From JAXDTI01 sp034090045 (GTDB lineage Bacteria; Actinomycetota; Actinomycetes; Actinomycetales; Actinomycetaceae), in contig JAXDTI010000008.1 of NCBI GenBank assembly GCA_034090045.1, positions 1-64,000 on the forward strand: 64,000 nt of DNA. Direction: 5' to 3'. Below are positions 48,089-56,958 of the stretch, piece by piece (positions within the stretch are counted from its first letter, which is position 1; the number at the start of each line of letters is the position of its first letter). A program made the translations under genes and the position numbers. The notes beneath the pieces are model-generated. The model made no database searches and was not told where the DNA came from. It was given only the letters and a program-made list of their open reading frames with translations.

Positions 48089-48448
48089 TTAAGTTGAGGA
48101 TACGATCCCATCCAGTTTGGGGCGGGGCCGCTTCCGACGCGGTTTGTATGCCATCGGTCCGCCCGCTATCGGAACCGCCTGGCCGAGGGACTCGTCTTCT
48201 GTGACATCGGGTTTCTGGGAGTCCTCCAGCAGTATTGACAGCTCTGTGTCTCGGGGTTTCACCGACCCGAACTCGAGTTCTTCCTCGGTCCAAGCATCGG
48301 CGGATTCTTTCACCCACTGACGCACACCCTCTTCGGGGCTGCGGAAACGAATAGCAACAAATACCACGACCGCCGCAATTGCCGCCGCGAGCGCTAAGCC
48401 GAGGAAAACCAGCAGGATCGAAGTATTCACGTTAATAGTTTGCCACAC
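48089..48448 (-). CDS. Single-TM protein of unknown function
   Basis: About 119 residues: a short N-terminus, a hydrophobic segment (ILLVFLGLALAAAIAAVVVFV, residues 11-31), then a hydrophilic acidic part and a basic Pro/Arg-rich end (YKPRRKRPRPK). I do not recognise the family. It starts with GTG at 48448 or GTG six codons later; neither has a ribosome-binding site. It lies between smc and ftsY on the same strand, so its transcript may be shared. It could be real or a poorly conserved orphan. Confidence 0.5.
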   Translation of the reverse strand: MWQTINVNTSILLVFLGLALAAAIAAVVVFVAIRFRSPEEGVRQWVKESADAWTEEELEFGSVKPRDTELSILLEDSQKPDVTEDESLGQAVPIAGGPMAYKPRRKRPRPKLDGIVSST

Positions 48449-48552
48449 TCAAAAGGCGTTTTTCCGATTTATCACCCAACCGATACCAAACCGCAACATT
48501 AGTTTGATTCTGCGGTGTTTACATTCTGTTTCGTCACGAACCATGAGGGCGG

Positions 48553-51500
48553 TCACAGGCGTTGCGAAACTACCTTCGAGACACCATCACGCATCGATAC
48601 ACCGAAGAGTGCGTCGGCAATCTCCATGGTTCGTTTCTGATGCGTGATGATGATCAGCTGGGATTTTTCTCCCAGGGTCTTCAAGGCTGTCAAGACCCGT
48701 GAAAGATTCGCGTCATCCAGGGCGGCTTCCACCTCATCGAGAATATAGAACGGGGAGGGGCGCGCCTTGAAAATCGCTATCAGATAGGCCAATGCGGCGA
48801 GGGAGCGTTCCCCACCGGAGAGCAGTGAGAGGTGCTTCACTTTTTTTCCTGCCGGACGTGCCTCAATGTCGATGCCGGTGGTGAGCAGATTATCCGGATC
48901 GGTGAGCACCAGGTCGCCGGAACCCCCTGGGAAAAGAATGTCAAACACTTCATGGAAAGCTTCGCGAGTTCGCTCAAATGCGCTGCGAAAAACCTCTTCT
49001 ACGAGCTCGTCAACCTGCCCAATCACCTGGTTCAGATCCTGTCGCGACTGTTTAACATCGTTTATCTGCTCGGTCAGGAACTCGAAACGCTGCTGCAGCG
49101 CCTCGTGTTCCTCCATTGCCAGCGGGTTCACCTTACCTATACGTTCCAGTTGCCTCTCGGCGGTTTGCAGGTTCCGTTCGCATTCTTCCCTAACATAAGG
49201 GACGGAATGATCCTCATCGACAGGCACCATATTGTGCGGCCCAAAATCGGCTAGCAGCTGTTGGGGGTCGAAACCGTAGTCGCGGCTTGCCGAGGCGGTG
49301 AGCGCGTCAAGCCGCATCCTGATTTCGGTGGCGGCTACCTCATCACGATGCGCCGCTTCGGTGAGCTGATCGAGTTGCCCGCGTTTGCTTTCCAACTGGT
49401 CGCGGAGCGAAGCTATCTTCCGTTGCATGTGGGCACGGTTTTGATCCTCGCGGTTACGATCCTGTTCGGCTCTGGTCTTAGCCTGTTTCGCAGCAGCCAG
49501 TGCCCGCTGGGAAATATCTCTGTAACGGGATACTTTCTCCAGCTGTGCTAACCGGTGGCGTTCAGCCTCGGCTGCCTGCTGGGCGCGTCGTTCACTGTCG
49601 GTTCGGCGCTGGTGCGCCTCTGCTAACCGGTTACGGGCGTTCTCAAGCTCGTTCGCGGCATCTGCAAGCGCCACGCGAGCCTGTGTTTCCTGTTCCCGTG
49701 ATTCCTCTACACGCAGTTTGACTTCTTGAAGTAGAGTTTCGTCAGGTTCTTTCGGTTCCTCTATAGCCAAAAATGTGTCCAGTTGTTGCTGGGCGCGCTC
49801 AAGGGTCTGCCGTGAACCTTCAACGTGTTGCTGAAAGTCTTCGTCTCGTTTGACGAGCCTCTCGACTTCGCGGTGAGCACTGGCGGTTTCGGCTTCAATT
49901 CGGGCATATTCCCGAGCCAGTTCACCGGCTGCCGCATCTGCTGCCCGAAGCTTAGCGAGGGCCTGATCTGCCTGCTCTTGACACTGTTGCACCCGAGTGT
50001 TGGCTGCCGTGAGATTGGCGCGGGCATCGGCGAGTTGCCGGGCAGCCCGGCTCACTTCATCGGTGGCATCATCAAGTGCGGACTGCAAACCGATAGCGGT
50101 TCTTTGACCGCCTGAACGAGCAGCCCAACTGCTCAAATATGCACCATCTTTTGTGGTTGCTACCAGGTCAGGGTATTTTGACACCACCCGTTGCGCAATG
50201 AAGAGATCATCGCAGACAACCACTCCATCGAGCAGCCGTCCTATTGCGGCGGCCGGGTCGGTGCCGCCGACAGGGGTTTTATAGGTCACAACTTCACGTG
50301 CTGGACGCGTCCCGGCAGGCAGATCCAATTGTTCACCCCGTGGTGGCGCATCGGGGGCATCAGCAATAACGACATTTACCTGACCATCGGCGGACGCGAG
50401 GCAACGGGAGGCCACGGAGATTGATTCTACGAGCACGGACTGTGCGAAATCACCGAGTGCAGCTCCGATAGCCTCCGCATATTCTCCGTCTACCTGAACT
50501 AATGGAGCTAGCATTCCGAGCACTCCGGTTTGACCAACCAGATTTGCCGAGCCATCTGCGGGCTTCAAGGCTAGCTGCAGCGCTGATTCAGTTGCCTGCC
50601 AGTGACTCAGAGAGGTAGCCGCTTCCTTTTCGGCAGCGGCAGCAGCTTCCAAAAGGGTACGTGCCTGCTGCAGCTCCGCGGTCGCTTTCGAGTGGGCTCC
50701 GGCCTGGGCTATCGTGTCGGAGGGTTTGGTCGTATCGACCAGTTGTCGGTCGAGTTGCCGCTGTCGAGCAAGCGCAGTATCGAGTTCCTGGGCTGCTCGT
50801 TCCCGCTGTTCTTGAGCGGTTTCAAGTGCCACCTGGGCACTGTCTGTAGCATTTTTGAGCCGGAGCCTCTCCCCGCTATACTCACTGAGCTTGTCTCGCC
50901 CAATGCGATATTCTTCCGACACCCTTTCAGATTCACGCTGCGCCTGAGATAGGTTTTCTGCAGCCGCTTCAGCAGCCTGTTTTGCGACAGCATGGGCGAT
51001 GCGGGCAGCTTCGAGCTGTTCACTGGCGACAGCTATCAGTTCTTCGTGATCTGTTCCACTATCTGCCTCCATCAATGTGGGCACATTCAGGGTAGCGATT
51101 TTTTGTTCCGCGAGTGCCGCTACCGAACGCAACCGCTCATGCAGAGCGACGAGTTCTTGCCAGTTGCGTTGTGCCTGCCGGTATTCCTGTTCCTGCTCAG
51201 CGGCGGCCTCAAGTTTTTGAATCTGGGTGTTTATATCCTTGATTTCAGTGTTCATCCGGTCACGAAGCTGACCGCTTTGTTCACCGCTGGCAACCTGAAC
51301 GCGAAGTCGTGTCTGAACTCTGGTGATGGAATCCGCCAACAGCCGCAGCCGCAGATCACGCACTTTTGCCTGAACAACAGATGCTTTGCGGGCAGCTGAT
51401 GCAGCACGCGCCAAAGGACCGAGCTGCCGATGCACCTCCCGGGCGAGGTCTTGGAGCCGCACCAGGTTAGCTTCAGTGGCTTCCAGCTTACGCAAAGCCC

Positions 51501-52026
51501 GTTCTTTTCGTCGTTGATGTTTCAGAACCCCCGCAGCCTCATCAATAAAAGCTCTACGCTGAATCGGATCTGATGCGAGCACCGAATCCAGTTGCCCCTG
51601 ACCTACTATGACGTGCATATTGCGCCCCATACCGGTATCGGAAAGCAGCTCGGTCACATCCAGGAGCCTGGCTGGGGTGCCATTTATTGAATACTCGGAG
51701 CCTTCTCCACGAAGCATGACTCTCGAAATAGTCACTTCCGAATAATCTATCGGCAGTAAACCATCAGTATTATCAATGGTCAACTGGACTTCAGCGCGAC
51801 CGAGCGCCTGCCTGGATGCAGTTCCTGCAAATATAACATCCGACATTGCTGAGCCGCGCAGAGACTTAGCTCCCTGCTCTCCCATCACCCAGGCGAGCGC
51901 GTCTACGATATTAGATTTTCCGGAACCGTTCGGCCCCACAACCCCAATAATTCCGGGCCCGAATTCGAGTTTCGTCGTGGAGGCGAATGATTTGAAGCCG
52001 CGTAACGTCAGCGACTTTACATACAT
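48553..52026 (-). CDS. smc: Chromosome partition protein Smc
   Basis: The 1157-residue SMC ATPase folds back on itself to organise chromosomes with ScpAB. Walker A GPNGSGKSNIVDALAWV (32-48), two long coiled coils (about 170-500 and 660-1000) around a hinge (LAPLVQVDGEYAEAIGAALG, near 510-530), then the signature LSLLSGGERSLAALA and Walker B FYILDEVEAALDDANL. Length slightly below the usual 1180. The ATG at 52026 follows GGGGAGG. Unlike many actinobacteria, rnc and mutM are not adjacent; ndk is upstream. Confidence 0.97.
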   Translation of the reverse strand: MYVKSLTLRGFKSFASTTKLEFGPGIIGVVGPNGSGKSNIVDALAWVMGEQGAKSLRGSAMSDVIFAGTASRQALGRAEVQLTIDNTDGLLPIDYSEVTISRVMLRGEGSEYSINGTPARLLDVTELLSDTGMGRNMHVIVGQGQLDSVLASDPIQRRAFIDEAAGVLKHQRRKERALRKLEATEANLVRLQDLAREVHRQLGPLARAASAARKASVVQAKVRDLRLRLLADSITRVQTRLRVQVASGEQSGQLRDRMNTEIKDINTQIQKLEAAAEQEQEYRQAQRNWQELVALHERLRSVAALAEQKIATLNVPTLMEADSGTDHEELIAVASEQLEAARIAHAVAKQAAEAAAENLSQAQRESERVSEEYRIGRDKLSEYSGERLRLKNATDSAQVALETAQEQRERAAQELDTALARQRQLDRQLVDTTKPSDTIAQAGAHSKATAELQQARTLLEAAAAAEKEAATSLSHWQATESALQLALKPADGSANLVGQTGVLGMLAPLVQVDGEYAEAIGAALGDFAQSVLVESISVASRCLASADGQVNVVIADAPDAPPRGEQLDLPAGTRPAREVVTYKTPVGGTDPAAAIGRLLDGVVVCDDLFIAQRVVSKYPDLVATTKDGAYLSSWAARSGGQRTAIGLQSALDDATDEVSRAARQLADARANLTAANTRVQQCQEQADQALAKLRAADAAAGELAREYARIEAETASAHREVERLVKRDEDFQQHVEGSRQTLERAQQQLDTFLAIEEPKEPDETLLQEVKLRVEESREQETQARVALADAANELENARNRLAEAHQRRTDSERRAQQAAEAERHRLAQLEKVSRYRDISQRALAAAKQAKTRAEQDRNREDQNRAHMQRKIASLRDQLESKRGQLDQLTEAAHRDEVAATEIRMRLDALTASASRDYGFDPQQLLADFGPHNMVPVDEDHSVPYVREECERNLQTAERQLERIGKVNPLAMEEHEALQQRFEFLTEQINDVKQSRQDLNQVIGQVDELVEEVFRSAFERTREAFHEVFDILFPGGSGDLVLTDPDNLLTTGIDIEARPAGKKVKHLSLLSGGERSLAALAYLIAIFKARPSPFYILDEVEAALDDANLSRVLTALKTLGEKSQLIIITHQKRTMEIADALFGVSMRDGVSKVVSQRL

Positions 52027-52075
52027 TCATCCTCCCCGTTCCGGCCGGGAGCCGGTATAGTGATTGACTTGACTG

Positions 52076-52528
52076 TCAGCTCTCCAAGTTCGGGAACCAA
52101 ATCAGTTTTTCCCGCTCAGCAGCAATCGGCGAATCCGAACAGTGAATAATGTTTTCCAGCAAACCGGTACCCCAGTCACGACCGAAATCTCCGCGAATCG
52201 TACCGGCGGCAGCCAGTGTCGGGTTTGTGGCACCAACCAAGGCTCGCATACCTTCAACAACTCGTTCACCCTCGACAATGATGACCACAACCGGTCCATC
52301 GGTCATATATTTCAGTAGCGAAGCGAAATAGTGTTTGTTCACATGCTCTTCATAGTGACGGCGCACCATCTCCTCATCAGCGAGCAATGATTTCATCGCG
52401 ACAATATCGTAGCCTTTAGCTTCAATACGGCGAATCACTTCACCGACCAGTTTACGACGAACCCCATCTGGCTTTATCAGCACTAGGGAGTGTTCTTTGT
52501 CGAAATCAATCAGACGTTTATCTGCCAT
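52076..52528 (-). CDS. ndk: Nucleoside diphosphate kinase
   Basis: Balances nucleoside triphosphate pools by phosphohistidine transfer. 150 residues, the family length: SLVLIKPDGVRRKLVGE, RGDFGRDWGTGLLENIIHCSDS with the catalytic His. I place the start at the ATG at 52528 with AAAGG upstream; the GTG three codons earlier overlaps that box. smc lies 50 bases after its stop. Confidence 0.96.
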   Translation of the reverse strand: MADKRLIDFDKEHSLVLIKPDGVRRKLVGEVIRRIEAKGYDIVAMKSLLADEEMVRRHYEEHVNKHYFASLLKYMTDGPVVVIIVEGERVVEGMRALVGATNPTLAAAGTIRGDFGRDWGTGLLENIIHCSDSPIAAEREKLIWFPNLES

Positions 52529-52625
52529 TTGTTGCACCTTTCACAATGAGTACTCTCCGCTCGCAGGCGGGTAAACAACCTGTGTCCAATATAACATTAA
52601 TAGCTCCTCGGACTAGACTAGGAAC

Positions 52626-53249
52626 ATGGCGAATCCGGCACGCACAGCTGGCGACGAGGTCGGCACACGGGCATTGAACGCCGCCACTGAAATCTATGCT
52701 AAACGCGGCTGGGATTCACTCACATTTGATGCTGTTGCCAGGCGCGCACGGGTCGGAAAATCCTCGCTTTATTCCCGCTGGCCTGGAAAAAAAGAGCTTC
52801 TGCGTGCCGCTTTGAGCCGTTTCGATACCCGTATGGCGGGCGTAGAGACACTGCCGATAGCCCAGGTTCTGTATAACCACGGGATCAATATGGCTCGCCA
52901 GTTACGCTCCGGAGCTGGTGTTGCTCTGACCAGACTGGCTTTGGATGCCTACAATATCCGTGAGCTGGAAGATTTAAACAGGGAAATCTTGCAGACCCCT
53001 AGGCGCGAAACAGTCGCCACACTCCAGAAACGATTGGATAGCAGTTACGGTAAAGGTATTTACAGTGCAGATTTCATGGTGCTCACCGTAGAGTCTGTGG
53101 TACATGGATACGTATTTCACTCGCACACACAGCCGATTACTGCGCTATTAGAGCAAATGACAAAATCGCTGATTGCGAACCCTGTCACCGTGAGTGACAC
53201 CCGAAGAAACTCACTAAACGGTAATGCTCCTGGCAGACTTAGGGCATAA
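52626..53249 (+). CDS. TetR-family transcriptional regulator
   Basis: A 207-residue TetR/AcrR repressor. The N-terminal HTH is clear (ALNAATEIYAKRGWDSLTF, VARRARVGKSSLYSRWPGKK), the C-terminal ligand-binding half (60-200) is not assigned. It is 52 bases before the TTG/GTG starts of the OPT transporter and may control that gene; an inverted repeat lies in the gap. Confidence 0.88.
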   Translation: MANPARTAGDEVGTRALNAATEIYAKRGWDSLTFDAVARRARVGKSSLYSRWPGKKELLRAALSRFDTRMAGVETLPIAQVLYNHGINMARQLRSGAGVALTRLALDAYNIRELEDLNREILQTPRRETVATLQKRLDSSYGKGIYSADFMVLTVESVVHGYVFHSHTQPITALLEQMTKSLIANPVTVSDTRRNSLNGNAPGRLRA

Positions 53250-53271
53250 TAGAGCCGTAAGTCAGCGCGAC

Positions 53272-53297
53272 GGAATCCACTTGGATTCAAGGATTCC
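53272..53297. promoter_or_regulatory. Candidate TetR operator (nested inverted repeat)
   Basis: GGAATCC (53272-53278) and GGATTCC (53291-53297) are perfect inverted arms of seven bases with 12 between; an inner GAATCC/GGATTC palindrome (53273-53288) is nested within. It lies between the TetR stop and the OPT start, where an autoregulating TetR would bind. Inferred from position and symmetry only. Confidence 0.4.
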
Positions 53298-53336
53298 TGG
53301 GTGGAGCCGCTCGCGTATCGAAATGGAGTTGTTACC

Positions 53337-55331
53337 TTGAGCACAAATAATGCTGATGCTGCTCCACGCAGCGCCGTAAAAGAATTAACAATCCGCGCCA
53401 TCATTATTGGTGGTCTTATTACCTTGATTTTCACGGCGGCAAACGCCTATCTGGGCCTGAAAGTAGGTCTGACCTTTGCCACCTCTATACCGGCAGCGGT
53501 TATCTCGATGGCGGTGCTGCGCAAATTCCGCGGCCACAGTGTAGTAGAGAACAATATTGTGCAAACCATCGCTTCGGCGGCAGGCACACTCTCGGCCATC
53601 ATTTTCGTGATTCCGGGTTTGGTTATGGTCGGATACTGGAGCGGCTTCCCGTACTGGGAGACAACAGCAGTGTGTATCGTGGGTGGCATCCTGGGGGTCA
53701 CCTATTCGATTCCGCTGCGGCGCGCCCTGGTAACCGGATCGGATCTGCCCTATCCGGAGGGTGTTGCAGCAGCTGAAGTGTTGAAAGTCGGAGATGAGAA
53801 CGGTTCAGCGGCAGAGAACCACCGCGGCCTGTTGGTCATCATATGGGGCGGTATCGCCTCGGCTGGATACGCGCTCCTTGCCGCCATGAAAGCGGTCGCC
53901 GGATCATTTTCAATGCCTTTCAAGGTTGGTGCTGGCGGAACCATGGTTGCCGGCTCGTTCTCCTTAGCGTTGATGGGGGTTGGACACCTGGTCGGACCGG
54001 CGGTCGGTATCGCAATGATGGTTGGATTCTTACTCTCCTACGGGGTGCTTCTGCCGGCGCTGTCTCAAGGTCATATCGAGGGCGACCTCGGTGATGCCGT
54101 AAGCGGTATTTTCGCTGCTGACGTACGCATGATTGGTGCTGGCGCGATGGCGGTCGCCGCCGTATGGACACTGTTGAAGATTATCGGTCCCATCGTTAAA
54201 GGCATAAAGGAGTCACTGGCTTCCTCAGCGAAACGCGACGCCGGCGAGAAACTGCCGATTACTGAGCAGGATATTCCTTTCAAATATGTAGCAATCATCA
54301 CCCTGGTTTCAATGATTCCGATCGGATTGCTGCTCTGGGGATTCTTAAAAGACTCCCCCATTTCACATCACCTGGGTGCCCTGATCATGCTGAGCATCAT
54401 TTTCACGCTCTTAATCGGTCTGATTGTGGCTTCTATCTGCGGCTATATGGCAGGTCTGATCGGCGCCTCAAACTCCCCTATTTCCGGTGTCGGTATTATC
54501 GTGGTGGTCGCTGCGGCACTGCTTATTCTGCTGGTGACCGGCGATGAACATCAGACACACGCGACCGAGTTGACCGCCTACACCCTGTTTACGGCGGCAA
54601 TAGTGTTCGGTATCGCCACGATTTCGAACGATAACCTACAAGACCTCAAAACCGGTCAGCTGGTCGGCGCTACCCCGTGGAAACAGCAGGTTGCCCTGAT
54701 TATCGGCGTGGTCTTCGGTTCCATCGTGATTCCGCCGGTGTTGCAGCTTCTGATGGGCAGCTTTGGTTTCCTGGATGTAAACGGGAATCTGGTTGGTGGC
54801 CATGCCGGAGGCGATGTTGCAAACGCGCTTCAGGCTCCGCAGGCGACCCTGCTCTCAGCAATCTCGAACGGTATTTTTGGTGGCTCAATGAACTGGAGCC
54901 TGTTCGGTATCGGAGCGATTATCGGTGTAGTTGTGGTGATTATTGACGAGATTCTTGGAAAGACCACAAAGTATCGTCTCGCCCCACTGGCGGTCGGTAT
55001 GGGTATGTACCTGAACATGTCCACCACCCTGATTATTGCGGTGGGCGCATTCGTTGGGCGGTTCTATGAGAAGTGGGCTGAGCGGCAGACCAACCCGGAG
55101 ACCTCCAAACGTCTCGGTGTGTTGCTCGCAACCGGCCTGATTGTTGGTGATTCGCTCTTCGGCATCCTGAATGCGGCACTCATTGGTGTCAGCGGTAACG
55201 CTGACTTCCTGGGCATTATCCCCGATGCTTTCGCTCCTTTAGCAAAGGTTATCGCTCCAGTCGTTTTCATCGGGCTGCTGGTGGTTATCTACCGCTGGGT
55301 GGGTCGCAAGTCCCTGGAAAACGTCAACTGA
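53337..55331 (+). CDS. OPT-family oligopeptide (or metal-chelate) transporter
   Basis: A 664-residue integral membrane protein of the OPT family, with about 14-16 hydrophobic segments. Diagnostic parts: ANAYLGLKVGLTFATSIPAA, LPYPEGVAAAEVLK, and repeated GGxxG loops. OPT members import peptides, or Fe/siderophore-like chelates in other branches; the substrate cannot be assigned. The TTG at 53337 with GGAG about nine bases upstream is my start; GTG at 53301 adds 12 less likely residues. It lies downstream of a TetR regulator. Confidence 0.9.
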   Translation: MSTNNADAAPRSAVKELTIRAIIIGGLITLIFTAANAYLGLKVGLTFATSIPAAVISMAVLRKFRGHSVVENNIVQTIASAAGTLSAIIFVIPGLVMVGYWSGFPYWETTAVCIVGGILGVTYSIPLRRALVTGSDLPYPEGVAAAEVLKVGDENGSAAENHRGLLVIIWGGIASAGYALLAAMKAVAGSFSMPFKVGAGGTMVAGSFSLALMGVGHLVGPAVGIAMMVGFLLSYGVLLPALSQGHIEGDLGDAVSGIFAADVRMIGAGAMAVAAVWTLLKIIGPIVKGIKESLASSAKRDAGEKLPITEQDIPFKYVAIITLVSMIPIGLLLWGFLKDSPISHHLGALIMLSIIFTLLIGLIVASICGYMAGLIGASNSPISGVGIIVVVAAALLILLVTGDEHQTHATELTAYTLFTAAIVFGIATISNDNLQDLKTGQLVGATPWKQQVALIIGVVFGSIVIPPVLQLLMGSFGFLDVNGNLVGGHAGGDVANALQAPQATLLSAISNGIFGGSMNWSLFGIGAIIGVVVVIIDEILGKTTKYRLAPLAVGMGMYLNMSTTLIIAVGAFVGRFYEKWAERQTNPETSKRLGVLLATGLIVGDSLFGILNAALIGVSGNADFLGIIPDAFAPLAKVIAPVVFIGLLVVIYRWVGRKSLENVN

Positions 55332-55344
55332 GTTTTAACCCGCG

Positions 55345-55374
55345 GGGGCGTAGGTATCCCAATACCTGCGCCCC
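55345..55374 (+). terminator. Hairpin terminator after the OPT gene
   Basis: GGGGCGTAGGTAT (55345-55357) pairs with ATACCTGCGCCCC (55362-55374), one GU wobble, loop CCCA, 14 bases after the OPT stop. No T tract follows, like many actinobacterial terminators. Confidence 0.65.
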
Positions 55375-55409
55375 GTCCTACATATTCCCGAAGTTTATAG
55401 GTTTCTTAA

Positions 55410-56024
55410 ATGAGTCAACTGCTGGTGCTGTGTATGGTCCAGGCAGCTATTTTGGCGCTGCAAATCATCACCTATTTCGGTTCGGAAACGCTGCAGCATG
55501 ACCTGCATGACGTGAGCCGCCCGATTGATGCACGAATCCCCCTGGTTCCGGCAGCCGTTTCGGTGTATTCACTGTGGTTTCCGTTGATAGCACTGTTCCC
55601 AATTAGCCTGTACTTTTCTCAAGCGGAAAACTATCCCTCCTATCAGATGTCCTATATCATCTGTATAGCAATCTCGATTGCCTGCTACCTGATTTATCCG
55701 ACAACTTTTGTGCGCCCCACACCGCCGGATACTTTTTGGGGCAGACGCTTGAAAACCATTTATAAAGCAAGTTTCCGGGGACTGAACTGTGCCCCCAGCC
55801 TGCACTGTTCAAGCTCATTCATGATTGCATGGGTGGCTCTCACCAGCTTCCAGATGCCACCGGCTTTGCGAGTTCTGTACATAGTTGTGGCTCTCGGTAT
55901 TGTGGTCTCCACGATGCTCACCAAGCAACATACAGTCTTGGATGTGGTAACCGCACTGCCGGTTGCGGCACTCAGCTTGGTTCTGGGAACGTTAAGCGCC
56001 GAATCATTCCCGATGCCAATATAG
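55410..56024 (+). CDS. PAP2-type membrane phosphatase/phosphotransferase
   Basis: A 204-residue membrane protein with about six TM segments. The PAP2 signature is present: FVRPTPPDTFWG (motif 1 remnant), NCAPSLHCSSSF (motif 2 His) and TKQHTVLDVVTAL (motif 3 His, Asp). The arrangement resembles the inositol-phosphorylceramide synthase / AUR1-like branch. The substrate may be a lipid phosphate such as undecaprenyl diphosphate; this is inference. It follows a terminator hairpin and converges on the hydroxyacid dehydrogenase with eight bases between. Confidence 0.82.
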   Translation: MSQLLVLCMVQAAILALQIITYFGSETLQHDLHDVSRPIDARIPLVPAAVSVYSLWFPLIALFPISLYFSQAENYPSYQMSYIICIAISIACYLIYPTTFVRPTPPDTFWGRRLKTIYKASFRGLNCAPSLHCSSSFMIAWVALTSFQMPPALRVLYIVVALGIVVSTMLTKQHTVLDVVTALPVAALSLVLGTLSAESFPMPI

Positions 56025-56032
56025 GAACCGAC

Positions 56033-56935
56033 CTATAGTTTGATCAGGTTTTTACAGGTTCCGCCTCTCAGCATGATATCGATTTGCTCATTCAGCAAAT
56101 CACGCATCCGCCGATCTCGTCCCTTTGAGGCACCGCCGATGTGGGCAGTCAAGAAATATGCGGCATCAAAGAGCGGATGCCCCTGTGGTAGCGGCTCCGG
56201 ATCGGTTACATCCAGCACCAGACGTAGCCGATGCGCATGTCTGAGCAGCGCATCGGTGTCGGCTACCGGCCCGCGTGCCACATTTACCACCACCGCACCA
56301 TCTGGGAGCGCCGAGAGAACCTCCTCACCGAGCAGACCACGGGTGCTGTTATTAAGCGGCACAACCACTATGATCGCATCCGCTGTGGGCAGGTATTTAT
56401 CTAGTTCGTCCATACCGTGCACGGCTCCGAAACGGTCGGTACGCGTATGCGTTGCGAAACGAACCAAATCCACTTCGAAAGGCTCAAGCCGCTCAGTAAT
56501 TGCAGCCCCCACACCGCCGACACCAATCAGTAACACCCGCGCATCGGTGAGACCGTCAACAAAAAAGTAGTCCCACTTCCCGGTATCCTTTGAGGTGGCG
56601 GCACGGCGATAGTCACGCATCCCGGTGAGCAGCAGTCCCAGGGTATGCTCAGCGGTGATTGCCTCATACACACCCGCCGCGTTCGCCACCTGCAGACCGT
56701 CGGGAACCGGCTGACCGATTAGCGGGTCATAACCAATCGAGCCCAATTGCAGCAGTCGGGCACCCACTTTTCTGGCCTGAATCAGGTCATTTGGCGTGGT
56801 GAGCGGGGGTGCCAACAGAATATCGAAGTGTTCGGCGGGAGGTTCACCGCGCAGATCCCACTCCTGCTGTACGGTGTCTTCACGCCCCAAATCGAAATGC
56901 CATTGCGGAGCCACCGAAACCTGAAGTTTGCTCAT
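56033..56935 (-). CDS. D-2-hydroxyacid dehydrogenase family protein
   Basis: A 300-residue NAD(P)-dependent oxidoreductase of the phosphoglycerate-dehydrogenase-like family. Rossmann motif LLIGVGGVGAAITERL, VVNVARGPVADTDALL and the active-site His in FLTAHIGGASKGRD. The 2-oxoacid substrate is not identifiable. The ATG at 56935 follows AAGGAG. It is 23 bases after folC, on the same strand. Confidence 0.88.
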   Translation of the reverse strand: MSKLQVSVAPQWHFDLGREDTVQQEWDLRGEPPAEHFDILLAPPLTTPNDLIQARKVGARLLQLGSIGYDPLIGQPVPDGLQVANAAGVYEAITAEHTLGLLLTGMRDYRRAATSKDTGKWDYFFVDGLTDARVLLIGVGGVGAAITERLEPFEVDLVRFATHTRTDRFGAVHGMDELDKYLPTADAIIVVVPLNNSTRGLLGEEVLSALPDGAVVVNVARGPVADTDALLRHAHRLRLVLDVTDPEPLPQGHPLFDAAYFLTAHIGGASKGRDRRMRDLLNEQIDIMLRGGTCKNLIKL

Positions 56936-56958
56936 ATTGTTCTCCTTAGAGGCGGGTA

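Noticed and set aside
50602..50952. Moderate + strand frames inside smc
   Set aside because: Antisense of coiled-coil coding sequence, which commonly leaves open frames; no ribosome-binding site.
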